Source: Xanthoparmelia taractica
Lineage: Eukaryota; Ascomycota; Lecanoromycetes; Lecanorales; Parmeliaceae
Direction of reading: 5' to 3'
Assembly (NCBI GenBank): GCA_033085395.1
Contig: JANQBS010000089.1
Coordinates: 86,917 to 150,916, forward strand
Length of the DNA: 64,000 bases
A program made the position numbers and the translations under genes. The notes under the pieces are model-generated. The model searched no databases, was not told the origin of the DNA, and was given only the letters and a program-made list of their open reading frames with translations. Positions 1 through 10,750 of the stretch are shown here, piece by piece (within the stretch, counting starts at the first letter, position 1; every line of letters starts with the position of its first letter).

Positions 1-337
1 AGCATTCCATCACGCCGGTCTGATCCATGTGAACCGGAGAGTCCTAGGCAAATCGTCTATGGACCCAGAGGTACAATTCGCCGTCCGCGAGATCGTCAGT
101 GCGTTGTACAAGGTGCGAAAAGGTGGCACTGCCGAAGGCTGCCTGCTGTTTCCAATGTTCACGGCCGGCTGCGACGCTCAGGAACCGGAGCAGCGCGAGA
201 GGATCATGGAGAGGCTAAAGAGGATGGAAGGACTAGGTATGAGCCATGTGAGGAAGGCAAGGGCTCTGATGGAGAGGGTTTGGCAGACTGGCCGGCCTTG
301 GGAGACCTTGGTCACTGGGGAGGATTTCTTTGGATGA
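1..337 (+). CDS. Zn2Cys6-type fungal transcription factor, C-terminal end only
   Basis: The frame is open from the window edge to a TGA at 335-337, so only the last ~111 residues are seen and the start lies outside. The visible part has the hydrophobic/aromatic pattern of the C-terminus of fungal C6-zinc regulators with the Fungal_trans_2 region: GCLLFPMFTAGCDA, then an ER-rich helix, GMSHVRKARALMERVW, and a final short W..L....F tail. Proteins of this family are nuclear regulators with an N-terminal Zn2Cys6 DNA-binding cluster; that cluster would lie upstream and cannot be checked here. Which genes it controls cannot be inferred. Confidence 0.7.
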   Translation, partial: AFHHAGLIHVNRRVLGKSSMDPEVQFAVREIVSALYKVRKGGTAEGCLLFPMFTAGCDAQEPEQRERIMERLKRMEGLGMSHVRKARALMERVWQTGRPWETLVTGEDFFG

Positions 338-3300
338 CCTACTTTTGCATCTATTGCATGATGATTTGGACGAGGACACGATACGACATACATATTGGCA
401 AGCTGTATCATCATGACTGACGGACTTTAGGAATAGCGAGGCGTTGCTTAACATGATGGTAGCGCGCAGATACCCAGATTTCAACCATGGTTAATATCAA
501 GCGGATTCATTTAATGAGCTATACCTTGTGTTATGGAAGTGGTTTTGGCATAACCCGCGTGGGACCAAAGCTCTGTGGTTGCCCTACTTACCAATCCATC
601 TGCTCTACTGCCAGGAACTTGTCCATCTCGATGGCCCAATTCTACCAACGGGTTTCCACGAGATTAACAACCCGCATCGGACATCACAGCTTGTCTCACC
701 TCCTGACAGCATATCAGTGGCACACGTATATAGAGAAACTAACCTTTTACAACTTAGACATGGAGCAAAGCTCGAGAACCCAGACGACCATCTAACATAT
801 CATACTACTCAATATCGGTACGTTGTCAACCATGTACTTTAGCCTTTACTGACCAAGTCTCTCCATCGCGGCCATCGCCTCTTTACCAGCCGCACTCTTA
901 ACCACGGATGTATTTATCTGGATTTCATCCAACCGGCTCTCTACACGCCCTCGTCACTATCTCAGCCCGCAAACCCGCGTCAAAACCCCACGTACCCTTT
1001 CGTCCCTCACAGGGCGCACGCTCCATAGCAACTTCAGTACGTGCCCTTCTTCTTAGCACACCTCCTTGCTCCTGCACCCCACCCTACTCTACCACCCTTT
1101 CCTTTCCCCTCCCTTCCCATATCTATGATGAGAAAAACGTCAGTCTTTTACCCTGATGCTGTTCACTGTTTGGTGAAAGCTATATGAGGGTCTTTATATA
1201 TGTTTTAATTCCTGAGATTCTTTGGGACTTTTGTTTGGGGTGACTTTATTGGTGTGGGTTTGGGGGAGTAAGTACTTTTGCTGATTTTGAAGGGGAGGGT
1301 TTAGGTTCAAGGGGTGAGGGGTAGGGATAGGGGAGGGAGGGATGAGGGACAGGTTGGCGTGGTGAGGGGGAGGAGGGAGGACTGGTTGGCGGTGATATGG
1401 ATTCGAGTGAATTATTGTGTCTGTGCGGCTTGTGGAAAAGAGAAGAGAGCAAGAGAGGCGCTATGGGACTAGGTATCCGCCATTCTATGTATCCTATAAT
1501 GCGGCTCATCGTCGCAGCATAATAACGTCTGGGCATCAAGGCGGGATTGAAGAAAACATTCATATCGTTCAGTACAGACAGCCACCCCCCCTCTTCCCCC
1601 CCCAAGTGCCGACTCCTGCACATACATAATCCCCACTCGAATAGCTACTGCTTACTCTCACTTTCGCTAACCTCACACCTGTCAACTAGTATAAATACAG
1701 ACGCACTACGATCCAACAGCCCTCTTTCTCTCTCCCTCAACTACCCCCATACTCCCATTCCCTTCCTTCCTTCCCTTCCTTCTTTCCGCCGCTCACGTCC
1801 ATTTCATTCCACTCACACAGAACCTTCCCCCTCCCCACTTTTCTCCAACATCCCCCCACCCCCCAACCCCAAGGACGAACTCCGCTTCCTTCCGCACACC
1901 TCACTTTACCCCTCCCTAGTTCCCCTCTCTTTCCCTCCCTCAACCCCCCAGCCCCGTCTCTCGTTCCGATCCCGATCCCAATCACGATCCCTACGCCAAA
2001 ACCCCCTTCTACTTCCACCGCGACGATGCCTCTTACGACCCTACCCGTACGTACGTACACGCTCACCGATCACCGCTCACCGCTCACCGATCGACCCTCC
2101 GTGAACAACGACGCCGGGGAACAACGACGGATGGGCGATGGTGTTATGTTATGTTTTTGATGCTGGGTGCTGAGGGGAGGATTCGCGTGGGACGGTTGTA
2201 CGAGTCCGGTGCGGTTTACGTTTTGTGGGTTATGTGGGATGGAGGTGTTGGAGTGCTGTACGGGTGTTGGTGGGTTGGGGGGTTAGGGGGGGGGGGGGGG
2301 GGGGTAACGTAAAGGAAGGAAGGGGCAAAGGGGGGTGGGCGAGTTTCTTTTTGTTTGGTTTCATCATTTCACGGGGGATAGTGGTTTGGGGATTTTGGGG
2401 TTTGGGGATTTGGTTTTCGTTTGATTTAGTGGTTTGGTGGTTCGCTCTGTATAGGGAGGGGGAATACTGTGACTGTGACTGTGACGACGGCTGACGAAAT
2501 TAACATTTTGTCCGTTCGGTTGGCTCGACACAGTCTAGTCTGATTTGACGCCAGTCCGACGCCTGGTTTTCTCGACGTGCGGGTGGGATGTTGGGGTGTG
2601 GAGTCATCAATCAGGCACGGTAGGATGGGAGCTTTTGATGGGGATTGAGGGGAAAGCGGGGATGAGTCTTTGGGTTTTGGTGTGGGTGTGGAGGCTGGGG
2701 GAGGGGGATGATGAAGATGGGGGAGAAAGTGCTTTCGGAAAGGAGATGGAGGCGGAGGATTTTGGTGGCTTGTGCAGGATGAGGATGAGGTTCTTGGAAA
2801 ATGCTGGGATGGAGGATGCAGGCGCCATCCATGGATGAGACTGGGCTTGGTGCCGAGTTTATCCATCCGCAGGAGAAGCCTAGGGTGGAGAGTAGGATGT
2901 AGGCTGTTGGCGTTATTGGCTCCCGGAAAGGGGCTGTTTCATGTAGATCTCATACTAGCAACAAGTCATATCAAGACAAGTATAGAAAAAGGAAGCAAGA
3001 CTTCCGGAGAAACCCCGCTGCTGATACTGATTGATGCTCAGCTCTCGCATGGCCCATGGCCTTTGGCTCGGCTTGGGACGTGTAGTCCAAGCGCTCAAAG
3101 ATGCACTGCTTATATGTAGTATAGTATCGCATACTTTGCACATGGTTTTTGGTACTTTCTTAGATAGAAGTGCAACCCGTCTAGGATGATATAAAAGGGT
3201 CTGTCGAATGGTCTTGCCCGTCCATACTTGTCTTATAATCTCATCCCATCAAGCCTAGCATCTTAGTCCAAAGTATTCGTGTGATCCGAACTTCTAGACT

Positions 3301-3948
3301 GAGATAAGACCAGGGCGTGAGATCCGGATTATCCCATGAGCGGTATAGGAGACTTGCCTAGAGATGAAGGTTCTAGGTCGCCGCGTTGGGTGGGATCTGT
3401 TTTAGGAATAGCTGAGATTTAGTCCGTCCATGATATCAATGTAGGGATGGGCGAGACAGAGGAATAACGAACGGTCAAAGGGGAGAATGGCGGGGATATT
3501 AGTTTATTATACTGTATGAAGTGCATGTTGCATATAACAATCAAAAGAATGTGAGCGATTCGTAGAAGCGGGACCAACTTGTACTGCTTGAAGAATTGCA
3601 CATGCCACTGCTATCCCCGGTTCTATTGCCTGCTCTACCGCTTCACTAGATCTCGGCAACGCCTTTTCTCAAAGCTGGGATAGTTGCATTAGTCAAGATA
3701 TGGACAAATTGACCTAAGAAGTTTTGAATGCTCAGACGCAGCGACTTAGGCATACGTGGGTGCTTGAACTGTGAAAGACTTCATTTTGCCAAGAGCCAAG
3801 TTTTGCTATTCCCCAATTGGCTAGCTCGATATAACGTCTGTCTGAAGTCTAATCTTCTCGTCGTTCCGACCTCTGCAACTGGAGAAGAGAGCAAAGCTGT
3901 GATATGTCTTCTCAGTCCTAGTTTGCTTTGAATGACACCAGGACTACC
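338..3948. other. Long spacer with no supported gene; strand-asymmetric low-complexity blocks
   Basis: Open frames here are short or have very biased composition (Pro/Ser/His or Gly/Trp), as expected from skewed base use rather than coding. About 1200-1440 is G-rich on the plus strand, 1560-2110 is C/T-rich, and 2110-2860 is G-rich again. A run of 19 G lies at 2286-2304, and a TGTGAC hexamer is repeated at about 2468. From 2900 to 3948 the composition is ordinary and I see no gene. Confidence 0.6.
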
Positions 3949-5498
3949 ATGGAGAAAGCGTCATTATTTGAACCTGGCCCCGGTGCTTCTGTTCAAGGAA
4001 ACATGGCTGCAGCGAAACTTCTTGGAAAGAGGACCCATCAGATGCCCGGGAGGATGAACGTCTCCGAGCTATTCTTTCAAGTCCCCAAAGACTATGCGAA
4101 TCCACAGAATGGCAGTCTACGCCTCTTTGCTAGAAGTGTTGACAGGTTCGAAAAGCCGGTAGATGCGAGTAAGAAAGAGGTCAAGCAACCTCCATGGTGT
4201 ACGCATTACCACATCTGAACGGCCTAATGCACCATTTGACATGAGAATCTTCCAGTCCTATACCTCCAAGGTGGTCCAGGCATGTCATGTAAAAGTCCAC
4301 AAAGCTACGCTGTAAGCCAATGAGAAACCACTGACATACCTGCAAAATCAGAACGTTATCTTGAAGAGACGCTGACTCCGGAACGTGCAAGTGGACAAAC
4401 ATTGTCCTTGACAAGGGATATCAGATTCTCTTCCTCGATCAGCGCGGTACAGGATTAAGCAGTACCATTACAGCAAGGACACTGGCCACTGAAGGCGGAC
4501 CCGCGAAGCAAGCCAATCTTCTTAAGAATTTCCGCGCTGACAGCATCATCAAGGATTGTGAGGCGATTCGCAAAACATTGACCGCAGACTTTCCGGAAGA
4601 CAAGAAGAGATGGTCAATCTTGGGCCAAAGCTTCGGTGGCTTCTGCGCCGTGAACTACCTCTCCAGATTCCCCGAGGGGCTGCAGGAAGTCTTCACTGCT
4701 GGTGGTCTGCCTCCTCTTGTCCGAGATCCGTACCTGGTGTACCACAAGCTGTTCCGCAAGGTCAAGCAGAGGAACAGGGCTTACTACCAGAAGTATTCCG
4801 AGGACATTCACCGTGTCAAGGATATAGTCCGATACATCCAAAAAGAAAACGTTAGGCTCCCCAGCGGCGGGAGGCTGTCTGTACTGCGCTTACGTCAGCT
4901 CGGTATGTATTTTGGGTTCCACGGCTCAATCGATGGTGTACATGAGATGATTACGCGGTTTACCAGCGACTTGACCCAATTTGGCTTCTTCACCAGGCCC
5001 ACCCTCGCGGCTTTTGATGCAATGATCCCGTTCGATACGATGCCACTGTACGCATTATTGCACGAGCCAATATACGCACAAGGAAAGGCGACAGCGTGGG
5101 CAGCAGACCGGTGTATGTTGCAATTCCCAGAGTTTACAAAGGTCGCCGTGGATGGTTTGGAGCCTATACTTCTCACAGGAGAGATGGTGTTCCGAGACAT
5201 GTTCAAAGACTTTGACGAGCTTCACGGTCTGCTGGAAACGGCGGATCATCTCGCAAACACGCAAGACTGGCCTGAGCTGTATGATGAGGCGCAGCTTGCG
5301 AAGAATGAGGTCCCGCTGTACTCGGCTACGTATGTCGAGGATATGTATGTCGATTTCGACTTTGCAAGGGATACTGCGTCGAAGATCAAGGGCTGTAAGA
5401 GTTTTGTGACGAATGTTTTGTACCATGATGCGCTGGTCCATAAGACGGATGAGTTGATGAAGCAACTGTTTGCGTTGAGGGAGGATACGATTGATTAG
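3949..5498 (+). CDS. Prolyl aminopeptidase (proline iminopeptidase), S33 alpha/beta hydrolase
   Basis: Three exons: 3949-4198, 4256-4311 and 4392-5498, joined by GT-AG introns of 57 and 80 nt, giving 470 residues. Splicing restores the family's oxyanion segment (PWFLYLQGGPG), followed by GYQILFLDQRGTGLS and the nucleophile elbow GQSFGGF (Ser about 182). The C-terminus has an H-x5-H region (YHDALVH) suited to the catalytic His. S33 prolyl aminopeptidases release N-terminal proline from peptides in the cytosol, and the length fits the fungal family. The ATG at 3949 is the first in-frame Met before the conserved N-terminus. No signal peptide is seen. Nothing nearby suggests an operon-like partner. 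Confidence is high for the family, lower for the exact substrate. Confidence 0.88.
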
Positions 5499-6865
5499 AG
5501 TGACGTATCATGAGAAGACTCGATGGACAAGGTATGACTTGGTGCGGCGACTTCTATGAGCCTTGGAGGCTTGTTCTGCAGAGAATACTACCGCTCTGAT
5601 GACCTATCCATGCTCCTTGCGCATGCGTCAAAAGCAATCCAAGATCATGGTTCAGATCCGAGGCTCTTGTTTAGTGCCACCAGGAAAAAAAATCCGGCGT
5701 AAGCAGATGACAAAGTGGCTGAGTTGAAAGTCGTCAGGTATGCGCTCATGATCGTATATATTAAGCATTGAGCGGTGACCTGCTTCCATCCAGGCATCGT
5801 CCGCATGCCCGTGCTACTACTAACCCACTTCCTTGCTCTGCCCTCAAGCCAACATCAACCTTCCTTTGATACGCAAATTACCTCAATAATGGCTGCAGCA
5901 CCATGAAACCTTGAAAACGTCCCTATTACCGCTCCCAACAATTTGCATGGTGAAAGAAAAGATCCTATTCAACACCTCTTTCCCATCACCGTCCAGTCAC
6001 TTCTCAACTTCCCACAAAAGGAACGTTTTCTGAGTGACTGATATCCTTCCCTCACTCCCGTCAGTCAGCCAAAGCTTCACTTCCAGCACTTCGATTGGCA
6101 CGCTGACGCTTTTGCTTTCCCTGTTGTGCAACTCCAAGCCCTTGACTATAACCCAGGCGAATTGGCCGGCCTGGTAATATCGCTTTTCTCTTAACAGTCT
6201 TCGATGTGGAAACAGCTCCCCTTTCAGTTGAAGCAAGATCAGGTACCTCTCCTCCACCGATACTGGGGAGGCTAGAAGCAACGACACAACTTCTCAGAAG
6301 GAGGATTGAGTCCGAGAAAGCCATCGAAGAAAGCAGCGGGCTTCATACGGCACGGAGAGCAGCAGTTGGGCGGCTCTCTATTGCTATCTTCACTTCTGGC
6401 AAAGTCTTTATCGTCATCGCAGGGGAATTTAAATCGGTCGCAGGATGCCACCTTTTTTCAAAATGCGCCGATTTGGGAGAAGCAACCATTTAAGGGTTGG
6501 GGGTTGGGGGGGGGGGCGTGTGAATGCGAGCGTCGGTCAAAAATGAAGGTTTTATGAGTCCGAGATTTTTGTACTAAAGGGCAAGAGAGGAGGATTATTG
6601 TACAAAATGGCGACTCGATTTATCATCCTACATCTCGCAATGAGCGGACCCTTCTTTATCTCCGAGAGCCCTCTCGCACCCGAACCTGCATACCGTTGTT
6701 GAAACGGCGCCACCCCCCCCCCTTTGAACTCTTCCATAGCCAACCAGTCATGTCCGGATATATCTAGGTACATCCAGTAAAACAGTCACTGAAGCAGACA
6801 TCACCGCCCTCAAACGAGCTGCCGTCACCCCTGGCAAGAGACTTTAGACATCCCCTGGCTCTGAA
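5499..6865. other. Spacer with no supported gene; homopolymer runs
   Basis: Several short open frames overlap on both strands between 6000 and 6800, but none shows a recognisable domain. A G-run (11 G near 6506-6516) and a C-run (around 6713-6722) interrupt the region. A minus-strand frame ending at 6061 has a basic C-terminus and could be a remnant, but I cannot support it. Confidence 0.45.
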
Positions 6866-7245
6866 TTATTCTATCCGAGTAGTATTAAAGAAGCCGGCAT
6901 TGACACTGTAGTCGGACCAGCTGATGCAAATGCAATAATTCGAATCACCCTGCGACTGACACAAGCGGCGGGGAGCCTTGTCGTGTTTTATATTCAAGGT
7001 ACAGCCCTTACCGGACAGGCAGGAGAGAACGCCGGCACAAGTGGCCCACTTTATCGCGTGGCTTCCAGCAACTTGGAAGAAGGAGCCATCACGTTTTTTG
7101 AGAGCGGTGGCATCGCCAGCCATGGTTGGCCAATAGAGCGTTGACATCCGCAGTCATGTCTGGCTCGTTGGCGTCGAACGGCTTCGTGTAGGCTACCTCG
7201 ATTATTCTTATAGCCCTATTCTTGGCGCTAGTGCCAGACGCTAAG
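6866..7245 (-). pseudogene. Broken cysteine-rich protein gene at the edge of the RIP region
   Basis: The minus strand from 7147 to 6866 encodes about 93 residues. The C-terminal half has six cysteines (WATCAGVLSC, GKGC, RLCQ, NYCICISWS) and ends soon after, a layout common in small secreted fungal proteins. Just upstream, the coding-like text continues in another frame (AYTKPFDANEPDMTADVNAL, about 7245-7130), so a frameshift separates the two parts. No signal peptide is recoverable, and the upstream end runs into AT-rich RIP'd DNA. I infer a gene truncated by or next to the repeat insertion. The family is not recognised. A short intact gene starting at the Met near 7120 is a possible alternative. 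Confidence 0.4.
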
Positions 7246-7416
7246 TTAAGATTGACGAGCTACGATTAAATAATGATATTATAATCGACGTATTAAATAT
7301 AAATATCGAATAAACTTAGATTATTCTTAATATTAAGAAAATTATCTAAGACGATATATTCAATAATAAAGTTACTAATATTAATTAATTAAGTAGTATC
7401 GCTTAATATTTATAGA
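7246..7416. repeat. RIP-degraded AT-rich flank of the gypsy insertion (left)
   Basis: The sequence changes abruptly from mixed composition to TpA-rich DNA with no usable frame, before the LTR starts. The same type of sequence resumes to the right of the element, so the gypsy copy probably landed in an older repeat that had also been mutated. Confidence 0.55.
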
Positions 7417-7421
7417 AAACT
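7417..7421. repeat. Target site duplication AAACT, left copy
   Basis: AAACT lies directly before the TG of the left LTR and is repeated directly after the CA of the right LTR (14411-14415). Five-base duplications are usual for LTR retrotransposon integrases. Confidence 0.75.
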
Positions 7422-7584
7422 TGTCATGGAAATAGTCTTGGGATTAATGGTTGAAAAGGTTATTGAATTCTAAGGGCCGCAGTGGCGGAGATCTATTGGG
7501 AAAGCTAATACAAATTTAGCCTAGCTTGCTCGATCCTTCCTCAATCTTTCCGAAATGCCTTTAACATATAGAAATATCGTGACA
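7422..7584 (-). repeat. Gypsy LTR, left copy (3' LTR of a minus-strand element)
   Basis: This 163-bp repeat starts with TG and ends with CA. It matches 14293-14410 with few differences over its first ~80 bp (GGAAATAGTCTTG, GGTTATTGAATTCTAAGGGC) and again at its end (ATATAGAAAT, CGTGACA). It carries about 45 bp in the middle that the right copy lacks. Confidence 0.8.
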
Positions 7585-8179
7585 ATATCTCACAACAATA
7601 AGAAAAAACAAGCGACCTCGTTTGCTTAGATATCGCTACTTTGTTAATTATCAGCGAATTCATATTAGCGGCAAACTTACTAGAAAGCTGATAGTAGTAA
7701 GATTAAATAAAGTATATAGTGTAGAAGTAGTTAGAATACCACAACAACAACAACACAATCATTAATTGATATCTCCCTTTATCAATCATATAAACGCTAT
7801 CGAGTAGAGGAGAATAATTCTCGATTAGTAATACTCGTTGAGTCGCTTAAATACAGCGGTGAGATGAATAGATATGATGTGAGTATCATAAGAATAAGAT
7901 ATAGTCAAACAGCATTAGCAGTAGCTATTGTATCCTTATACTATTGTACTAAGTCATCGGAGTTGGTGAGATCTCTGGCGTTATATCATTGGTTATATTC
8001 AGGCCCGTATCCCAATCATCTAATAAGATACTATATAACAAAGCCTCTATCTTTTCGGATAATTCGCTTATTAAGAATTCGCTCTACTTCCCAGGACTTG
8101 TACTTATTAGTATCCCCTTCCACATATATACTATCTAACTAGTCAGAGATAGGATGATTATACGAGTTAGAGCTAGGAG

Positions 8180-10750
8180 TAGGGGTAGGCTCTAGTTGGG
8201 CAATACTAAAAATCGAATATATATTTCAATGCCTTGGGATAGCTAATTTGTAGGCCTGTTTGCCGACTTTCTATAGTATTTCGAATGGACCGATATACTG
8301 CTGAGATAGCTTGATGGTGATGGCAGTAGTGGTAGAGATGAAATAGTCTTTGTGCAGTCGTAAATAAGCTTAATCGCTTCGCTTGAGAAATATTAATTGG
8401 TGCTTTCTGTTATAGTGATATTTTTGATTTGTCTGAGTAAATAAGATAGTATTAGCTATTTAAATGCGGGTAGCGATAGGCTGAGAAAGAGATATAGTAA
8501 TTTCTCTAAGCAGATCAAGTGGCCTATTAAGTTAAAATTCGTAAGTTAGTTCGTTAAGAGTTTTGTTATTAATTATAGTTAAGATCGAGTTATTGAGTAG
8601 AGCTTGTATTCGCGGGAGAACTAACGGCTAGAGAGCGGAATTCTACATGATATATAGATAGAATCGTAGTACTATCTCTGCTATTTGATTAGTTCTCTCG
8701 CTACTTTTATTCGTTTAGAAATAATAAATAGTCGAATAAAGTAAATTTACTTTGAGCTTCTTAAAGAGCTTCGATTAAAGCTTAGAAAAGAACTTTCTAT
8801 TACGATTCGTGAGTAAAATCTTTAAGATTTCTTAGTTTATGATATTAAGTCTATTAAACAATGCAGTAGCTTATTAGGCGGCGAAGTAATTCTTTTTGTC
8901 AGGAACGAAAGTTATTTTCTTTATAAACTTATCTATTATAGAAAGAATAATATCGAATTTTTCGACTAATTTTGAGAGTGTTAAAATAAAATTTAGAGTA
9001 AGTATATAAAACGATATTGGCGGAGACTCGATTGACTATAGAGAGTTATAGAGACGATATCGACGTATTTGAAGAATAAGATATTTAGAGTAGAATCTAA
9101 TGTATTGCCGGAGATGTTTAATCAATTTATAAATATATTAGATATTCGAAATCTTCTTATAAGACTTCTTAAATCTCAAATAATTATCTTTATAAGCTAT
9201 TTCAAGAACGATTTTAATTATACTTTAAGGTATATAAAGACATTACACGCCGATAAACTTACTAACATAAAAGAAAAGATTTTGATATTTCTATGTAGTA
9301 TCTTTTATGTGTCTATCACGAACGAAAGAAAGATCAATCACAACGTCCTCGTTAATATTCTTATTTTTAATTATTAAAGTAGAGATTCTAACGTAGAATA
9401 AATCTATCTTATAATTATTCTCGAGGCCTTCAAGAAACGTAGAACTTATCTTTATAAGTGTAGTAATGAAGAGAGTATCTAGCTTATTATAATCATTAGA
9501 GAGAGATACATTATTAACACTTATAAGTCTTAAAAGTGCATCGGGGACGATGTGCTCTTTTTCGGGCTTATATCAAATATCGAGATAAAATTACTTAAGG
9601 AATTAAAAAGCTCTGATAAGACGAACGTTTATTCTTATGATGAAATTTATTGAAATAATCGATAATTATCTTATAATGTCTAGAATAGTAGAATAATCTA
9701 TTTGAATAATAGTAATATACTTTAAAGAGTCTATTAGGTGCCTTATTTTCTTGAATATTTAGACGAAGTCTACTACTTCTAGCTCTATTGACTAATAATT
9801 CTTCTTAGTCTAAGTTAGGTCTCGAGAAAAAAATATAATTATTTAAATTGTAATGCGGGGCGATTATTTATTCGAATTAAGTTATTCGTTGATATAAAAG
9901 ACTTATACTTCAAAATCGAATTTTTTTGAAGTATTTAAATCTACTTAAATTAATTTATTGAGATCGTAATAAACAAGCATAGAAGATTAAGATAATGCTA
10001 CTTGTAGACTATTAAAACTCGCTTGTTCTAGCTCAATTAGTAAAGATAATTTAAAGCGTAATAAATAGACACGACGAGGATTGCCTTTAAACGGAGCTTC
10101 TTTCAAAAGCCTTATCTTAAGATTCTACAAAGATGCTATAAGTTATGTATAATAATAAACCAAGCTACGGAGATAGCCTATAAGATCAAGATAATGCCCT
10201 AAATCTCCAAGAGTTACGGGATAGTTTAGCTTAGCAATCGCTTTAAGTTTATTATCTACAATAACTATTTCTAAAGAATTAATATATCGATCAAGTAGAT
10301 TAATATTTAAGTATCTCAGAAAGATTTTTTTAAGGGCGATTAAAATATTATACTTAACTAGAAGTTAAAAAAGCCTTCTCAAGTGATAAATATGCTCGAA
10401 GAAACTTTTAGAATCAACGATAATATTATTAATATAGACTTATACGAATTTAAGAGCTCTTAGAATATAATTAATTCTTCTTTATACGTAAACAATTAAG
10501 TTTATATATCTCATAATTGAAACATTAAATATTTCCTATTTTCGATACGTGACTATCGTAAGCATATATTGAAAGTCGAGATATATAAGTTATTAATAGA
10601 AGAATAATATTGCATTCAGCATAGTTATATGAGTGCACTTAAGTAGTTTTAAGATAATATCTAATTAAAGAGACACGAGATAGACGTCTAGCATAATAAG
10701 ATTATTTAGTCCACGAATATTAATCACTACTCTATTCTTTCTTTTATTAT
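8180..10750 (-). pseudogene. Gypsy pol remnants: reverse transcriptase and integrase
   Basis: Only fragments can be read, interrupted by many stops. The RT palm (IRGLN, then HITMLNAILFFY) lies at about 10750-10540, and the RT thumb/connection (LKAIAKLNYPVTLGDL) at about 10290-10130. An HHCC-proximal integrase segment is at about 9370-9130. The integrase GPF motif (QQYIGPFEIL followed by KVGKQAYKLAIPRH) is at about 8430-8180. This order is the pol order of fungal Ty3/gypsy elements. The catalytic aspartates of RT cannot be confirmed because of mutation. Confidence 0.7.

Noticed and set aside
1547..2104. 185-codon plus-strand open frame
   Set aside because: Composition is almost only Pro/Ser/Arg/Leu from C/T-rich DNA, no motif, and the other strand is equally open.
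2426..2866. 146-codon minus-strand open frame
   Set aside because: Pro/Ser/His-rich text produced by G-rich skew; overlapping frames on the same strand look alike.
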